Positions 39,755 through 52,570 of a DNA stretch of 64,000 bases are shown one piece after another. Every line of letters starts with the position of its first letter. The stretch's first letter is position 1. This DNA comes from Stenopsyche tienmushanensis (taxonomy: Eukaryota; Arthropoda; Insecta; Trichoptera; Stenopsychidae). The translations under genes were made by a program, and so were the position numbers. The notes under the pieces were generated by a model. It searched no databases. It saw nothing but the letters and a program-made list of their open reading frames with translations, and was not told the origin of the DNA. Location: the NCBI GenBank assembly GCA_008973525.1, contig WACJ01000516.1:992001-1056000 (forward strand), in the 5' to 3' direction.

Positions 39755-40099
39755 ATGAACAACTCTATGCAAGCTATGATATCATGTCACGTCCTTATAA
39801 CGTTATTATGTAGCGCTGATCATTTCGAAAGGACTGTGTATCGTCGAGGGTTTGAAGTCCTTTGGTTTTATGGTCCAAATCCAGGGGTCATCAATGACAA
39901 AGATATATTCGTGCGAAATCTGGAATGGCTCGACCGTTATTGCGCAATCACGTTGACGGGTGCACACCGTTCGGGGCTAAGAGACAGGGGCCGTAACAGA
40001 GGGCCCGACAGGTGCATATGTCAGGATAAAAAAAAACCCGCCAAGGCACAACGGCCCGAACAGAGACTGTTGGATCAAAGTTTGTCCTATATCATCTGA
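39755..40099 (+). other. 114-codon open frame, unassigned
   Basis: An ATG-initiated frame whose second half is rich in Arg, Lys and Asp (for example RDRGRNRGPDRCICQDKKKP). It sits in a locally GC-rich stretch (about 39900-40070) and follows the exon-like segment at 39403-39637. I recognise no domain, and it could be a chance frame in GC-rich DNA. Confidence 0.2.
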
Positions 40100-40914
40100 G
40101 AAAAAAATAAGACAATAAGCCAAGGAATCTTAAGAAATTCTTCTTAAATGCAGAAAATCCCGAACAAGTTGTTCCAGAACAAAAAACAATCCTTGATCGG
40201 ATTCAACAAATGTTATTAAAAGCATTAATAATTTAGAGCATATAATGACATATAAGTAAAGCAAAAATTACAGTAAACTGTAATATATTATAATTATTTC
40301 ACAGCTGAATAATTCTGATGTTGCATTCGTAACAAATCCCGCCTGGAAATCCAATTTTTGAAACTATAATTTAAAGAGCTAATACTTTTTTTTAAATATA
40401 TAAGTACCAAATTTTCACAACTTTTTATTGAATATCTATTTATATTCCAGAAATGGTTTAGAAATTCTAAATCGCGTATTTTTTCTTTAGTAGACAAACC
40501 AAGAAGTGGATCTCCTAACGTTATCGATGAGGATCGCATTGCTTCCAAAGTTTGAATCCAAAGTTTTTCATTAAAGAAATTTCATTAAAAAAGAAGAAGA
40601 ATTCATGATTCAATATTCAAACAAGGCGTATGGATAAGAGAATAAGACAAAGAAGGAATAAAGGAAGAATAAACTAAAATGCTGTTCTTATAATGGCACA
40701 GCAGGTACCAAAAACAACCCTAAAATCAGGTATTATTACGAAAAAGGTCCCATTGCCTGTTTAGTGGGACATTCATGATATAATTTATTTTGAATTGCTG
40801 AAATCCGGAGGAATAATCATGGCTGAAAAATACTACAATCAACTGGATAGAATATAAAATGAATTAAAAAAAGATATTTGTTTTGATTAATCGTCACACG
40901 GAATACCTCTAATA

Positions 40915-42440
40915 CAGCAGTTCCTAACCTTTTTAGCCTCGTTACCTCTATAGCCTATCAGAGAAACTGATTTTACCCCCCTTTGTTGAAGAAAACAACA
41001 TATACATACAAATAGCCTTTATTTATCATGAAATTGCATAAAAATATACGAAATTACAATTTTATATGTTAGTTGCAATTCTTAGAATTGTCAGCTATAA
41101 TAAGATATGCAGGACCTACTTTTCGCCAAAATATACACAGGTCATAGTTTTGAAATTCCACTTCTCTGAAAGTGCTATTCTCGAGTAGTCCGAGAAATTT
41201 TACTCTGGCTGACACATCTTCGTCTTTAAAAATTTCATCATGAGTAGAAAATTATCCTAATATCCAAGAATTGGACTGACGATTGTCCATGTCCGGGAAA
41301 TATTGCTTCAGTGAGTCTATTGCTGCAAATAAATGGTGAATCACAGAATTTTTAAATGTGATTTTTTCAGATTTGTCATTTGCAAATTGCTCACACAATT
41401 GTGTAAACATCGATACATCGCCTACTTGAACTCTGCGTTGTTAAAGTTCCAATTTATGCAGAAAACTTGCAACTTTATCCTGTGCTGTCAATATATTCAT
41501 CATATTTCCTTGTCATCATAGTGTTAATTTCATTGAAAAAATCAGCAAGATACGTCAGCATTTCGATAAATTATTTATCTTTGATTACAACTATATTCCT
41601 TTTTGTGTTCCCTGGTTTTGGAGAAACAATTCTATTTAAATTCTTAAGCCCTGTTTAAAATTCTCCCTCGACAGCCAGGGTACCTTGTGGTACAAAAGAC
41701 CATTAAATTTGGCTCCAACTTCATCGCACAAATCTTTGAGTAATGTGAAATTCCTAGCGCTGCCACGAACATGATTCACAATTTTTACTACATCACTAAA
41801 CGCGCTTAGTAAATCTAAAGGAAGCTTCTTAGCAGCTAGACTTACCGAATTTATTCTAGTAATTGCAAACACGAAGCTATATCGGTTGTTTCGTCCAATT
41901 GCAGCGCAAATATAGAAGTTTCTTTAATTTCAGAAATAATCATTGCCAAAATATCGTTACTCAACTCTAAAATACTACTATGAATTGTTCTATTGGAGAA
42001 TGATATTTGATTAATTTTAGCCACGCGTTGCTCACCAATAACGAGCGAAAGAAACAAGGTTTAATGAGTTCCTATCCTATAGTGTGCCGTTTTTTGTTCA
42101 TAGCAATGGGATAAGCAATTATACGAAGCTTGAAGACACGATTCAGTTACCTTTTGTGCATTTCCTATGGAATTCAATTGCGAAAACTTCAGAACACTCT
42201 CTTTTCTCTTAAAAAAATCTAATTCTTTACCTGTCAACTCCTTATGAACTTTCTCGAAATGTTCTTTTAGTTTGCTTGGTTTCTAAATAACTTTATTACA
42301 TATTACACACTGAGGCTTTTCTATATTCTTATCAACAATATTCGTGAAACCCCATTGTAGAAATGCTTATTTATAAAAGCGCTTTTTTCCAGAAGTAAAA
42401 GTCATTTCATTTAAAATGCGAAATGTGTAATGCTCGAGTA
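40915..42440 (-). mobile_element. Decayed hAT transposon of the ZBED5/SCAND3-like type
   Basis: The left end at 40915 (CAGCAGTTCCTAACCTTTTT) resembles the typical CAGNGGTTCCCAACCTTTTT hAT terminus; the right terminus was not found. The minus strand encodes, from right to left, a BED-type zinc-finger region near 42240-42350 (IEKPQCVICNKV, then KPSKLKEHFEKVHKELTGK), then at about 41851-42057 the block FALQLDETTDIASC that holds the first catalytic aspartate, then at about 41640-41872 AAKKLPLDLLSAFSDVVKIV and a WLSR motif. Stops and frameshifts separate the blocks, so it is non-functional. Family and strand are well supported; the right-hand boundary is not. Confidence 0.8.
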
Positions 42441-45400
42441 AATTGAAGTTGAATCGTACTTTTCTATTTATCCCAGTAATTCATTAATTTAATGTTAATG
42501 ATGTTATTGTAAAATTGTCAATAAATAACTTTACTTGAGGATTCTTTATATCCTGTGAAAGATGGAAATAGCATTTAATTCTCTCAAGAGATGCGAAACG
42601 CAGTTCGATAAACAGCAAATGGGAGAACAAAAAACTTATCTCTGCACACACGTGGAAAAAGCTCGGGCGCGTGGCAGCCGCCGCAAGGTGCTGCCTGCAA
42701 GTAGTAAAAAATTAACAGTTTGCTTAAGATCACATCTTGTGCTCTTAAAGGTTGTTCAATGGGGATATTTTGGCAAAGATGTGGACACAAAAATGCAGAT
42801 ACAAAATCATTGCCGGAATGTGACTTTTTTCTCGGACCCGAGCAAAACCCTCTTCCGCTATTTCACCAATGACAATGATGAGGATGGCCAACATGACTAT
42901 ATATCAGCACCATAACGGAAACACCTTGCTATCCAAAATCGTGTCAATCAAGACCGAAAGCTCGCACAGAATTGGAAGCTTTAAGGCTCGATTTCTTTTT
43001 TCAAGCAAACATATCGCTGGCATTAAAACATTCTTTAAAGCACACACGCAATTTCATTTTAATGAGACCATTCGCTAAATATATTTTTAATAATATTATT
43101 TAATTGGGCATTTTTCCAACATCAAGTTGAATGAAAACCCCCTCAAGTACATCACTAATATTTCAACATCAGCATGATATATCTTCAACCATTTTATATA
43201 AACGTTTTTAGCAACAAAAAATAAGTTTGTTTAGTCTTTTTTACAAAATTATCTATGGCACCCCTCACTTTTTTTATTGATGATAGTAATTTATTATCGG
43301 ACCCCGCAACTAATAATATCGATTAGAAAGCAAAATACTTTCCTATCCAACCATGGAAAAGATACATTAAAAAAAACGAGTGTCAGATGGCAAAGGTCTT
43401 GGATGTTTTTATACAAAATTCCTCAATATTTGGACAATTACATACAAAACAGTTACTATAAATTCATTTAAATGTATATTTAAATCGTTTGAAAATTGAG
43501 AATACAAATATTAACAACGAGTTCAATTGTAGATGATAATAAAATTTGCATTTGAATAGATTTCAGTAACAATTCCATTTTTGTGCTGTTTTATGTTGCA
43601 AAATGACTCACAATTTTAAAACTAACAATACAAATCGCCTTTTAGACTTCATCGAAAAATCATTTTTGAAATAGCGCGCGATAGAAGTAAAACTTCTTAA
43701 CTTCTAGAAAAACTTGATTTTAAGCGTTATTTTTTCCATTTATCAACGGAAAATGTTAGTTAAAAAATCAATGTGTTTGGGTAATATATAATAAAATAGG
43801 TTTACTACTGGTGTAGTGGTTACTCTATGATACGTATACACACACACACAATGTAGTAGGCGAAAAATCATTATCGTGCATGATTACATTCGTTACAAGA
43901 TGCTTCAAAGACGAAAAATGGGGAAAAAAACCTACTTATCAAACATGGCTCTAGCAGATTATTAATTTTTAACGCTTTTTCGGCACACTCTATCTGCTCA
44001 AAGCTCCAAGAACGAAGAACAAGTTCAAAAATATATCGGCGGTTTCGTATCATTTTTCACTTCTGAGATCCGGATGTTGTCTAAAAAAATTACTTTTCAT
44101 GTGACTTTTTTGTGCGATTTCGAAGTTATGCGGTTTTTTTAAAGCATTTTTTTTTAATTTCATAAAAAGTACGTATCGAGATATTTTGGATAAAATAGGA
44201 AATAAATCATCAACACTAACCTAAATTTGGAAAAAAAAATTTGGGACTGTGTAAATCATATTGCAATTACAACCACCCCCTTTATTCTGGTTTAAATTTT
44301 TGAATAAAATTGATTTTGTTTTTTTTTTCATTTTTCCAATGTTTTGACTTTTATAAATACATTCTCCAAAAGAATTTCCAAAATTCCAACTGCTTACGGA
44401 GTTATAGCTATTTTAGTGAGGCGGCAACTTGGCCGGTCCTACCATAATGAAATAATTTAAGGCGTTTTTCTCGAAACTACTTTTTTCAACACGGTTGACA
44501 TCATATCTTAAGTTTAAATAAATTAATTTACTTCAAATTGGGTACGAATCTTTTCTATATAGCCCTCTTTTATTCCTACCAGATTTATGTCAAAAAATAT
44601 TTTTTAACAACTTAAAACTGTGACAAAATAAGGCCAAAAATGACTTGACTGAATTTGTTTTTGAACAGTCGCCATTTTATGATTTTTTAGAGCTAGGGAC
44701 TATAGTGACATCTTTACTAATTATGAATTATATTGATGGAAAGAGAAAATCTACACAGAACAATGATGACATTGACACTGGCTATACTATTTCTTCCAAA
44801 GAAGAGAGCAATTTTTCGCGCATCTTCGCTTTTTCTATGTAAGTCATAACTTTTTTGTGCGATTTACCGCACAAAAAAAGGTTTAAGTATATTCGTAATT
44901 ATTCAAATGACAAAAATCAAGGCAAGATTCAATCAAAATCATAAAGAAACTTCAACAACTTATGCAGCAATTATTCATTCTTACATATTAATCGAAAAAC
45001 ACGAATAAAGGCGGTCTTTTGCGATCCACGCTACTCTAATGATGACCCGAACCTGTCCATGCTTTCCTATAATCACTCACTGTTTCAAATTAATAATGAA
45101 TTTATTTTTCAACCGAACATGGTTGTATCGATATTATAAACACATGACAATAAAAATAGAGATAATAAAATTATGCTAAGACAACCAATGTTTCTTATCA
45201 ATTTTCATCGTCTGAATTCATCATTAATATGTTATATGGATTCAGTTTCAAAAATATTCATCCAAAATATTTATATCAGAATAATATATTGTATTTCTAT
45301 GAAGATATCATATCATCTCTTGAATGGGAGGGTTAAACGCCAATAAAATGGCTACTTAAGCATACAGCAAACAACCCTTATATTTCACAGGTTGGGTCAG

Positions 45401-48005
45401 TGTTTTATTACGTAGTGCAACGTAATATTTTCCAACTTGGATGGCTTCTGTTACCCCTGGTTTTGCATGCATCCAATGTGGAAATCTCATTAGTGATTTT
45501 CCGGGTTTTCAGCCCTTTCTCCGTGCCCAGTCAGGAGCCTTTTGCGGCTTCCTCATCCATCGTCCAATGAGCGCATTAAGAAATCATGTTGTCGTGAGGA
45601 TTTAAAAGTATGGGGTTAATCCAAGACCAGATAATGGCTTCAATGTTGATGGCTGGTTTGACAGCCAATAATTTAACATAATATATAAGGACTTTCTTTC
45701 AGCGTGACATCAGCACTCAAAAACGAATAGATCTTCAAGAAAACGTTGCTTCATATAACAAAAACAGCTGGTATAAAAAAATATGATAAAAAGGAACAAT
45801 AAACTATTCAAACTAAGAAATCGACAGCACAATGATTACACTTGCTGATAATCTCAAGATGCATCAAAGAATATCAGTAGCAAAAAGCTTTCAATTCATG
45901 TGAATGATCTTTTAAAAATATGAATATATTCAGGACATCATTAGGTAATCATCATGATCGCTAAAGGGTTCATTTTCTCTTATATAATTTTGACCAAGAC
46001 ATGAAAATGTATTGATAATTTACTGTCAAGAAGCGTTAAAAGATGCACTTACGTATTTCAAAAAATTAAAAAGGATGATAGAATCAATTCGCACTATCAT
46101 TCAAACCAATGTCAATTATTATGAACAACAATTTCGAAGTCATAAAATGCTTAAAAATACCAAAAATGTACAATGCTATTGCATTTTAAATTGGCAACAA
46201 TTTTTAATTATATTAAAATACACCCCCCAAATGTCATTAAATTTAATTTATATTAAAATCCTTGCTTTGTAGCACATCACTTAATAATTTCGTAGATGAA
46301 TATGATAAGAATACATATTTCGTTCTTAAAGTTAATGCGAAACCTAGAGACCAACCTTTTTAATCGCTTCCATGGAACTTGATCATCTTTGCAACGCTGA
46401 TTGACCAATTTTGAGCTATTTTCTAACATAAATATACAAACTTTACAATGAAAATAAGAAGCTGAAAACGTATGCATTACGATAGTAACACTATGATCAA
46501 TCGAGATAAAAGGTCAAACAAATAGTTATTACTTCATTGATAACATTTCGAATGCAATCTCTTATTATATTTTACATAGAATTGTAGACTTGCAATAAAA
46601 TGATTTTACATTACACGACGTTTTATGGTTCCGTATAAATATTTTATACAAGGGCCGAGTTTACAAGAATCGGTGTTTAAACGCTTGACATTTACACCCC
46701 AACAATATCATGCATATATTTGTTAAAATTGGCTGAATTCATGCATAAAAAAGAAACCCCGCGAATGAAGAAAAAACATCTTGTTCAAGCCTCCTGTTTA
46801 TGCGTAAAAAGGTCATACGACTATCAAGTTTAATTTTTTTGTATGATTTTCTTTTCTCATACAGCTGTTGCGTTAAATTGATTGTTTGGTGCGGCACGCC
46901 AAAGCCATTATCGCTTCATATCCTGCGCGCCTTCATATTATCTGCAAAAGGCCGTTGGGCTAAAAGGGCCTGATGGAACCAAAGGGCGGGTCGCACTAGG
47001 GACCTCAACAATTGCACACCTAATATACATTTATAACAGGAGTTAGCTGCTTTCGGTGCCTCTTCATCAGGTGCAGGCAACCTGCGGCCCCAACGTTTTT
47101 ACCCGCTGATGACAAACATCATCAAATTTGCCATTATTTTATTCAAATTTAAGCATCCATTGATCAATTATAAGATCACACCGAAAGAAAGTCCTTCAGC
47201 CTCGTTCATAGAAGCCCACCAGCTGCGTTCCAATGGAAAATCGCTGCATGAAAATCTTTTCCACAGAAAAAATTCTTATGGAATTCGCCTACGACCAGAT
47301 ACAGCACCTTAAAAGACGTTTCTACCTTATTGGTTCAAACAAATCTTTTTTTCCTTCGTGTATCGGAAATAACCAATGTTTAAGAATACGTTCAGTAAAT
47401 TTCAAGTCAATATAAATTAAATTCGCAAAGTTATAGGCAGACGAGGAGAAACTGCACTTGGTGAAGCTGAGGAGAGGCGAAACTTTAAAGGCATTTTTCT
47501 CGAAACTACTTTTTCCAAGCTTATGGAAGTACTGCCACACGACCTAGATGAGCATTCTTTATGAAATTTGTCAGGCACGTGTATAATAATCGTCTTCATC
47601 GTATAGACTACAATTATCCAAAAATATTCAAAATTGTTTATTTAATAAATAAAAAACTACATAAAATGTTGATAAAAACACAAATTTTTCTTCAATCACT
47701 CACTATTTTTTTTATTTTCTGATATTTCTTTCTAATTATAATCTATACTATACATGATATTATACAAACTAAAAATATGTTTAATTTTTTTGCTGCAAAT
47801 CACTTGTCCAGGACTTAAGACTTCCATGATAAAGAATATCATCGCTCGTGCACCGACATACGTAACTCCCCCCACTCCCACTATCATACTTTGTCAAACT
47901 TTAAAAAATATGTTTATGCTCAATAAAATTCGCCTAGTCGTCCTTACATCCCTTAACCGTTTCATGAGTACTCACGGAAATAGCCGTTTTGACCTTCACT
48001 ATTCA
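42441..48005. other. Gene-free DNA between repeats
   Basis: I find no supportable host exon. Unassigned patches are a GC-richer one at 42584-42760 (frame 42562-42915 unrecognised), GC-richer DNA at about 45380-45640 and about 46870-47110, and a probable transposon relic at 44050-44890. The (AC)n run at 43838-43850 is short. A block near 44462-44490 and one near 47484-47512 share TTTTTCTCGAAACTACTTTTT, which suggests a second dispersed family. Confidence 0.4.
44050..44890. repeat. Probable transposon relic with repeated end block
   Basis: ACTTTTTTGTGCGATTT occurs at about 44104-44120 and again at about 44849-44865. The second copy forms a near-perfect hairpin with CGCACAAAAAAAGGTT (44868-44883). 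The interior contains the TTCTCGAAACTACTTTTT block shared with 47490. No transposase is readable. The family is not identified. Confidence 0.4.
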
Positions 48006-48428
48006 GAAAGGACACTCTTGTGCATTGAAGCTCCGAGGCAGACAGAGACAGAGAGAACTTAGCGTAGTTCGGGAGACTGAGACGGATAGCTTCTTCATAT
48101 GCATCGCATGATTGTATAGATCGTTAAGCCCAAATTTATCGATTTATAATGATTTCGATTTCAAGTGTGTTATTTGTTTACACAAAGAAACGACCGAATA
48201 TTGTGTTATCGAGAGTGTTTGTTTATCTTCTCTGCGTGTTGAATGAGTCTTTGTTCAATTATCATTCCTTCTAAAGGAGGAGCAAATGAATCGATTTTTG
48301 TGTGTATTGTTTATGTAAAGAAATGACGTGGTCTTGTATTCACTATCAAGTGAATTGAAGATTGTCTTACGTTGATTAGGAGCTGACAGAAAGTAATCGG
48401 CGTAAAGCGATTATGACATCAACGACTT
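48006..48428 (-). repeat. About 430-bp dispersed repeat, copy B of an inverted pair
   Basis: Inverse-orientation partner of 37013-37450 with clear but incomplete identity, including AAAGACTCATTCAAC (as its complement) and the CAGACAGAGACAGAGAGA end. It differs from copy A by several indels. Non-coding. Confidence 0.75.
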
Positions 48429-50736
48429 CATCGATTTTAAATTTGCTCACTAACGAAAAGGTTAAAAAGGAATTGAAATAAGATTATTTATTTTCTTAAA
48501 TACTGATCAACTTATGCAAGCTTGCAAAGCTTCACGAACAAGTAGAAGAAAATGTAGCTTGAAAAATCAAAGATAATTAAGCACTTACTGAACAAGGTCT
48601 TCTTAAATGAGAAGATATTCGTGACCTAATTGCTGATTAACAAATAGAAGTGCTGTGCTTCCATCAATTGTTTGGAGCAACGAATGATCATAAGCAATCA
48701 AAAATTTACCCAGGTAATGACGCATTAAACGTTTGTTTGTAGATCAACATTCCAACATTCCATATTCACCAAATCAAAATTCTAAGAACTTCTCAAGATT
48801 TACAATAAAAATATGTAACTTGAGGTGACAAAAATGGAAGTGTAACGTGAGGGACGCGATCTTGTGCCACACCCCGCTTCCGGCGTTTACGCTTCCAAAC
48901 GGACAACATCTGTGGGTCCGTTCACTGTCGGTTCGTAGAAGAAATCCGCGTAATGGAGAAACGGGGAAGAAGAAAATACGACTTCTTGATCCACATCTTT
49001 AGTCATATGAAAAGATAAAGATCACAGCTACTAGATTAGAGAAGCTGACAAGAAGATCAAGTTCCAGTGCAAACGCTACACTATATAGTGTGCGGTACAT
49101 TAATCTCCAGGCTCAACGCTATCGTCTAAGTCAAAAGCGGTTTTATTTCATAAAATACAAATATTTTATAATACAGTAAAACCTCGATATAACGGACTGA
49201 TCCATTAAAGCCGAAAAACCGTTATATAAAAATAGGTTTAAAATTAATCAAAAACGTTTATAAATACTTCGAGTAAATAAGTATTTGTAGAGTTGCGTGA
49301 ATCCCCGACCAGCATGACAAACATCAGTGTGCTGCATCGAAACCTACGCGTTATTTCAGGGAATTCCCTAATATACTATCGCTCTGGCTAGATGCAGTCT
49401 ACGAGCAGGACGTTTTATATATTTGTTAGAACGATAATCTAAAGATTCCATTAGATTAGTAAATGGTGTTAAAACAATTAATACATAGTCGTTACAATAA
49501 AAACACTTGTGAATTTGAATGAATTAATATATTGCACATATGGATTCATATTTTTCTAAATATTTATGCAGAGATGTACTTGTAGATTTTACAAATAAAT
49601 TTAAATATTATTATACAATTTCAATGAAGATTAAGATGTGTTATTTTTTAATTTTCTATCACAGTTTGTAATGCTTTGAATGTTATGCGACAAACAATTA
49701 AAATTTTACTATATTTTTCCTACAGAAAGATCAAACAGGCAATATAATTAGTCTTCAAACACTGTGAAGTAAGTTTGAGTATTTTTCTTCACACTTTGCT
49801 TTTTGTCCATATTAAAATTTTCACATGTATTTTAAAAATACCCAAGCATAGAGTATTAATTACATTTAGCATTGAAATTGGGCTCCGACCACACGAGTAT
49901 GTGATAATTGCCGTTTAGGCATCAATTGAGAGTCAATTCCGACGTTTTAGGGCGAAATTTGATATATATTTAAGAACTCGTTTACACGAAAGGGCTGGTA
50001 TCTAACGATCGTCTAAGGATTTAATACCATGCCATTTGTTCACGCTTTAACGGCCTATGGACTATCGATAAAGATGCACTTGCATATTTAGTGCAAATTC
50101 AGATCCCGGGGCTGACCATAAAAATATAAACTAGGTGTTAATGTCTGCGCAAATTCGTGATATGTTAAATAGCAATTAGTTTAATATCGCATAAAAAACA
50201 TAAGCCGGGTATTCTTATGTTATATTATACGCACTTAGGATAATACACTGCACAAAAATAGAATAACTCGAACAGAGTGCGATTATACAGTGCAGAAAAT
50301 AATATAAAAATAATAAAAGCTTAAGAGATAAATTTAAATAAAACAAAGGATGAAAATTTTATAAAACAGTATACAAAAATAATCGGTTGCCAATGATTTA
50401 ATTTATAGCAATTTGAATTGGTTATTCTTAGTTTTTAACGAGATTTGGTGTAATATAAAATTCATAGCCCAGTTAATAAGATCAATTTCTATTTTGGTTC
50501 ACATTATTCAAAATTACTATATTCAAATGATTTAAAAAATATATATATTTATTATTTAATTTATATGTGAAACTAGTACATGTCTTATTTATTAACACTC
50601 AAATATTCTTATGAGCTTTTGAAAACTATCCATTTATTTTCGTCAATAAATTATTTTTATACCTGGTCGTATAATTTTTTGTTAAGATATCTTGTTTATA
50701 GTGAAAGCTGTCAAATACGAGAGGTTATGTTTGGAT
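48429..50736. other. Intergenic DNA upstream of THG1
   Basis: It holds a GC-richer tract at 48838-49140 that begins TGTAACGTGAGGGACGCG and ends near GCGGTACA. It looks somewhat like a solo LTR, but flanking target duplications do not match. A pogo-like terminus (CAGTAAAACCTCGATATAAC) starts at 49174, and its partner end was not found. A less AT-rich tract follows at about 49880-50070. No gene is seen. Confidence 0.4.
49174..49240 (+). mobile_element. Single pogo-like terminus
   Basis: CAGTAAAACCTCGATATAAC resembles the CAGTAGAACCTCGA...TATCC terminus of the element at 4136-5100 and of pogo-like families in general. An internal ATAACGG/CCGTTAT inverted repeat follows. With no second end, this may be a truncated MITE. 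Confidence 0.4.
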
Positions 50737-51731
50737 ATGCCAACGTTGTCGCTTGTTGGCAGAGCCACATTAATTTTTTTAAGATCTTATTCGAAAAAAG
50801 CCATGGCAAAAAGCAAATTTGAATACGTTAGGGAATTTGAAGGAAATGATGTTTTACTACCAAATTCTTGGATTGTGGTACGAATAGACGGTAAAGGTTT
50901 CCACAAATTTTCCGACGCACATAATTTTACTAAGCCCAATGATATCAGGAGTCTCGAACTCATGAATCGTGCAGCCATTGGTGTGATGGAAGAATTTTTG
51001 GAAATTTTTTTTGCATTCGGACAAAGTGATGAATATTCGTTTGTGCTTAAAAAGAATACAACACTGTATAATAGACGTGCTAGCAAATTAATGACAACTA
51101 TTACCAGTTTATTTACGTCTTTGTATACAATGAATTGGTCGAAACATTTTGATTGTGAGCTTAAATATGCTCCTAGCTTTGATGGACGCTGTGTTTTATA
51201 TCCATCGGATCGTAATTTAATTGATTATCTTAGTTGGAGACAAGCCGATACTCATATTAATAACCTTCATAATACAACGTTTTGGAACCTAGTTCAAAAA
51301 TCTAATATGACAACCACTGAGGTAAAATACCCATATAATAAACTATTACTAAAATGAAATAATTGCTAATAATAAATAATCATGATATATAATGTTTTTC
51401 TTATTATAATTCACAGGCAGATAAATTTCTAAGTGGTACGGTCTCTGCTGATAAAAATGAAATATTATTCAGTAGATTCAATATTAATTACAATGATGAA
51501 CCTGCAATATTTAAAAAAGGAACAATTCTCTTAAAGAAAGAAGTAACTGATCCGATTAATGGAAAAAACTATAAAGTGATTGTAAACTTACATGAAGATC
51601 TAATAAAAGAAAAGTTTTGGCAGACACACTGGGAACTATTACAAAATAAAAGCACGCAAAAATATGATTTACCTACAGTATTTTCCCAACTAGTTTTAGA
51701 ACAGTTAGAGAAAAAAAGACCAATAAAATGA
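50737..51731 (+). CDS. THG1: tRNA(His) guanylyltransferase (Thg1)
   Basis: Adds the extra 5' guanosine (G-1) to tRNA-His, the identity element for histidyl-tRNA synthetase. Exons: 50737-51321 and 51417-51731, joined by GAG|GTAAAA...TTCACAG|GCA in phase 0. The conserved product starts MAKSKFEYVR at 50803 (277 residues), matching the family start. Relative to that M the metal-binding residues sit as in known Thg1: D29-G30 in VVRIDGKGFHKFS and D76-E77 in GQSDEYSF. SFDGRCVLYPS, YLSWRQADTHINNLHNT and GTVSADKNEILFSRFNINYN follow. The length is close to that of insect and human orthologues. The frame continues upstream to an ATG at 50737 that adds 22 residues (MPTLSLVGRATLIFLRSYSK...), with no acidic residues and an R-x-Y-S-like site, as in mitochondrial presequences. 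An in-frame TAA lies at 50683. A downstream AATAAA is at 51754. The V-ATPase gene is convergent, 3.3 kb away. Confidence 0.95.
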
Positions 51732-51753
51732 AAGAATATATATCATTAAAACA

Positions 51754-51759
51754 AATAAA
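51754..51759 (+). terminator. THG1 poly(A) signal
   Basis: AATAAA 23 bases after the THG1 stop codon. A weaker alternative AATAAA overlaps the last coding codons (51722-51727), so the 3' UTR is probably very short. Confidence 0.5.
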
Positions 51760-52134
51760 ATATAGTTCTAATATATTTTATTTCTGTTTAAATGTAAATA
51801 TTAATGGCTACTTATTTTAATAAATAATCACACTATTAATATTATAAAAATGACTTAAACTGTTACATAAAATGATATTAAGACATTAAATTATTTTTAT
51901 TTCCAATAATCAATATCCACACTTTAAGTTTATAATCACAATCAATAAGAAAAAATCATATTCTACCTTAACATGCTTTAGGCAGAATGACTAGTAATTC
52001 CTTCTTCGCAATTATAAATGTAATGTGAAATACAAGTAAATAGCATTATGTCATATTGGTTTAACATAGTGTAATAGTATCTCTTCACGGGAATAGTTGC
52101 TATCAAAAATATCACAATAAGCATTTATCACAGA

Positions 52135-52570
52135 TCAAATCACGAACCCCAAAGTAAAACTAACAGAACCTCATACACTACTACTACACAAGGAACTGAG
52201 ACCCCATATAATAAAATATTTGGAAATCATCACTAGCTCAATTGGAGAAATAAACTACCTAGAAAAGAACCCCCTCTCAACAGACTCGACGAAAAAAATG
52301 ACCAATAAAAAAACAAAAAAAAGCCCTATGGAAGCGAACAAGGTAACACCGATCCCCTTTTATGAAAAAATCAAATCAAATACCAATAGCCATAAAACTA
52401 AAAAATGAAATCAAACTACATAAATACCACTACTCATGACCCCTTCCTCAAACGAATCCGAGCCCCTCGGAAACGCATTTTAGCACAAACAACATCATCA
52501 ACGGACGGAACGGCCCCCAGAAACCAGAGAGAAGCACCATCAGAAAATGCTGAAATTATAAATAAATATG
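52135..52570 (+). other. A/C-skewed tract of unknown origin
   Basis: On the plus strand this stretch is rich in A and C and poor in T and G, unlike the symmetric AT-richness around it. It contains a 62-codon frame (52220-52408, rich in Lys, Thr, Asn) with no recognised motif. Such strand skew is common in decayed retroelements; no reverse transcriptase block is readable. Confidence 0.45.

Noticed and set aside
42562..42915. 117-codon plus-strand frame
   Set aside because: No recognised domain and no splice context; it lies next to the hAT relic in mixed-composition DNA.
37013..48428. One Polinton/Maverick bounded by the inverted repeats
   Set aside because: No polymerase B, integrase, protease or capsid-like frame is readable between the repeats, and the ends lack a convincing target duplication.
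48840..49103. Solo LTR (TGTAACG...GCGGTACA)
   Set aside because: The boundary bases fit TG...CA, but the flanks show no matching 4-6 bp duplication and no second copy is in the window.
50692..50736. THG1 start upstream of 50737
   Set aside because: The frame there opens with TTG, not ATG, after a TAA at 50683. The first real ATG is 50737.
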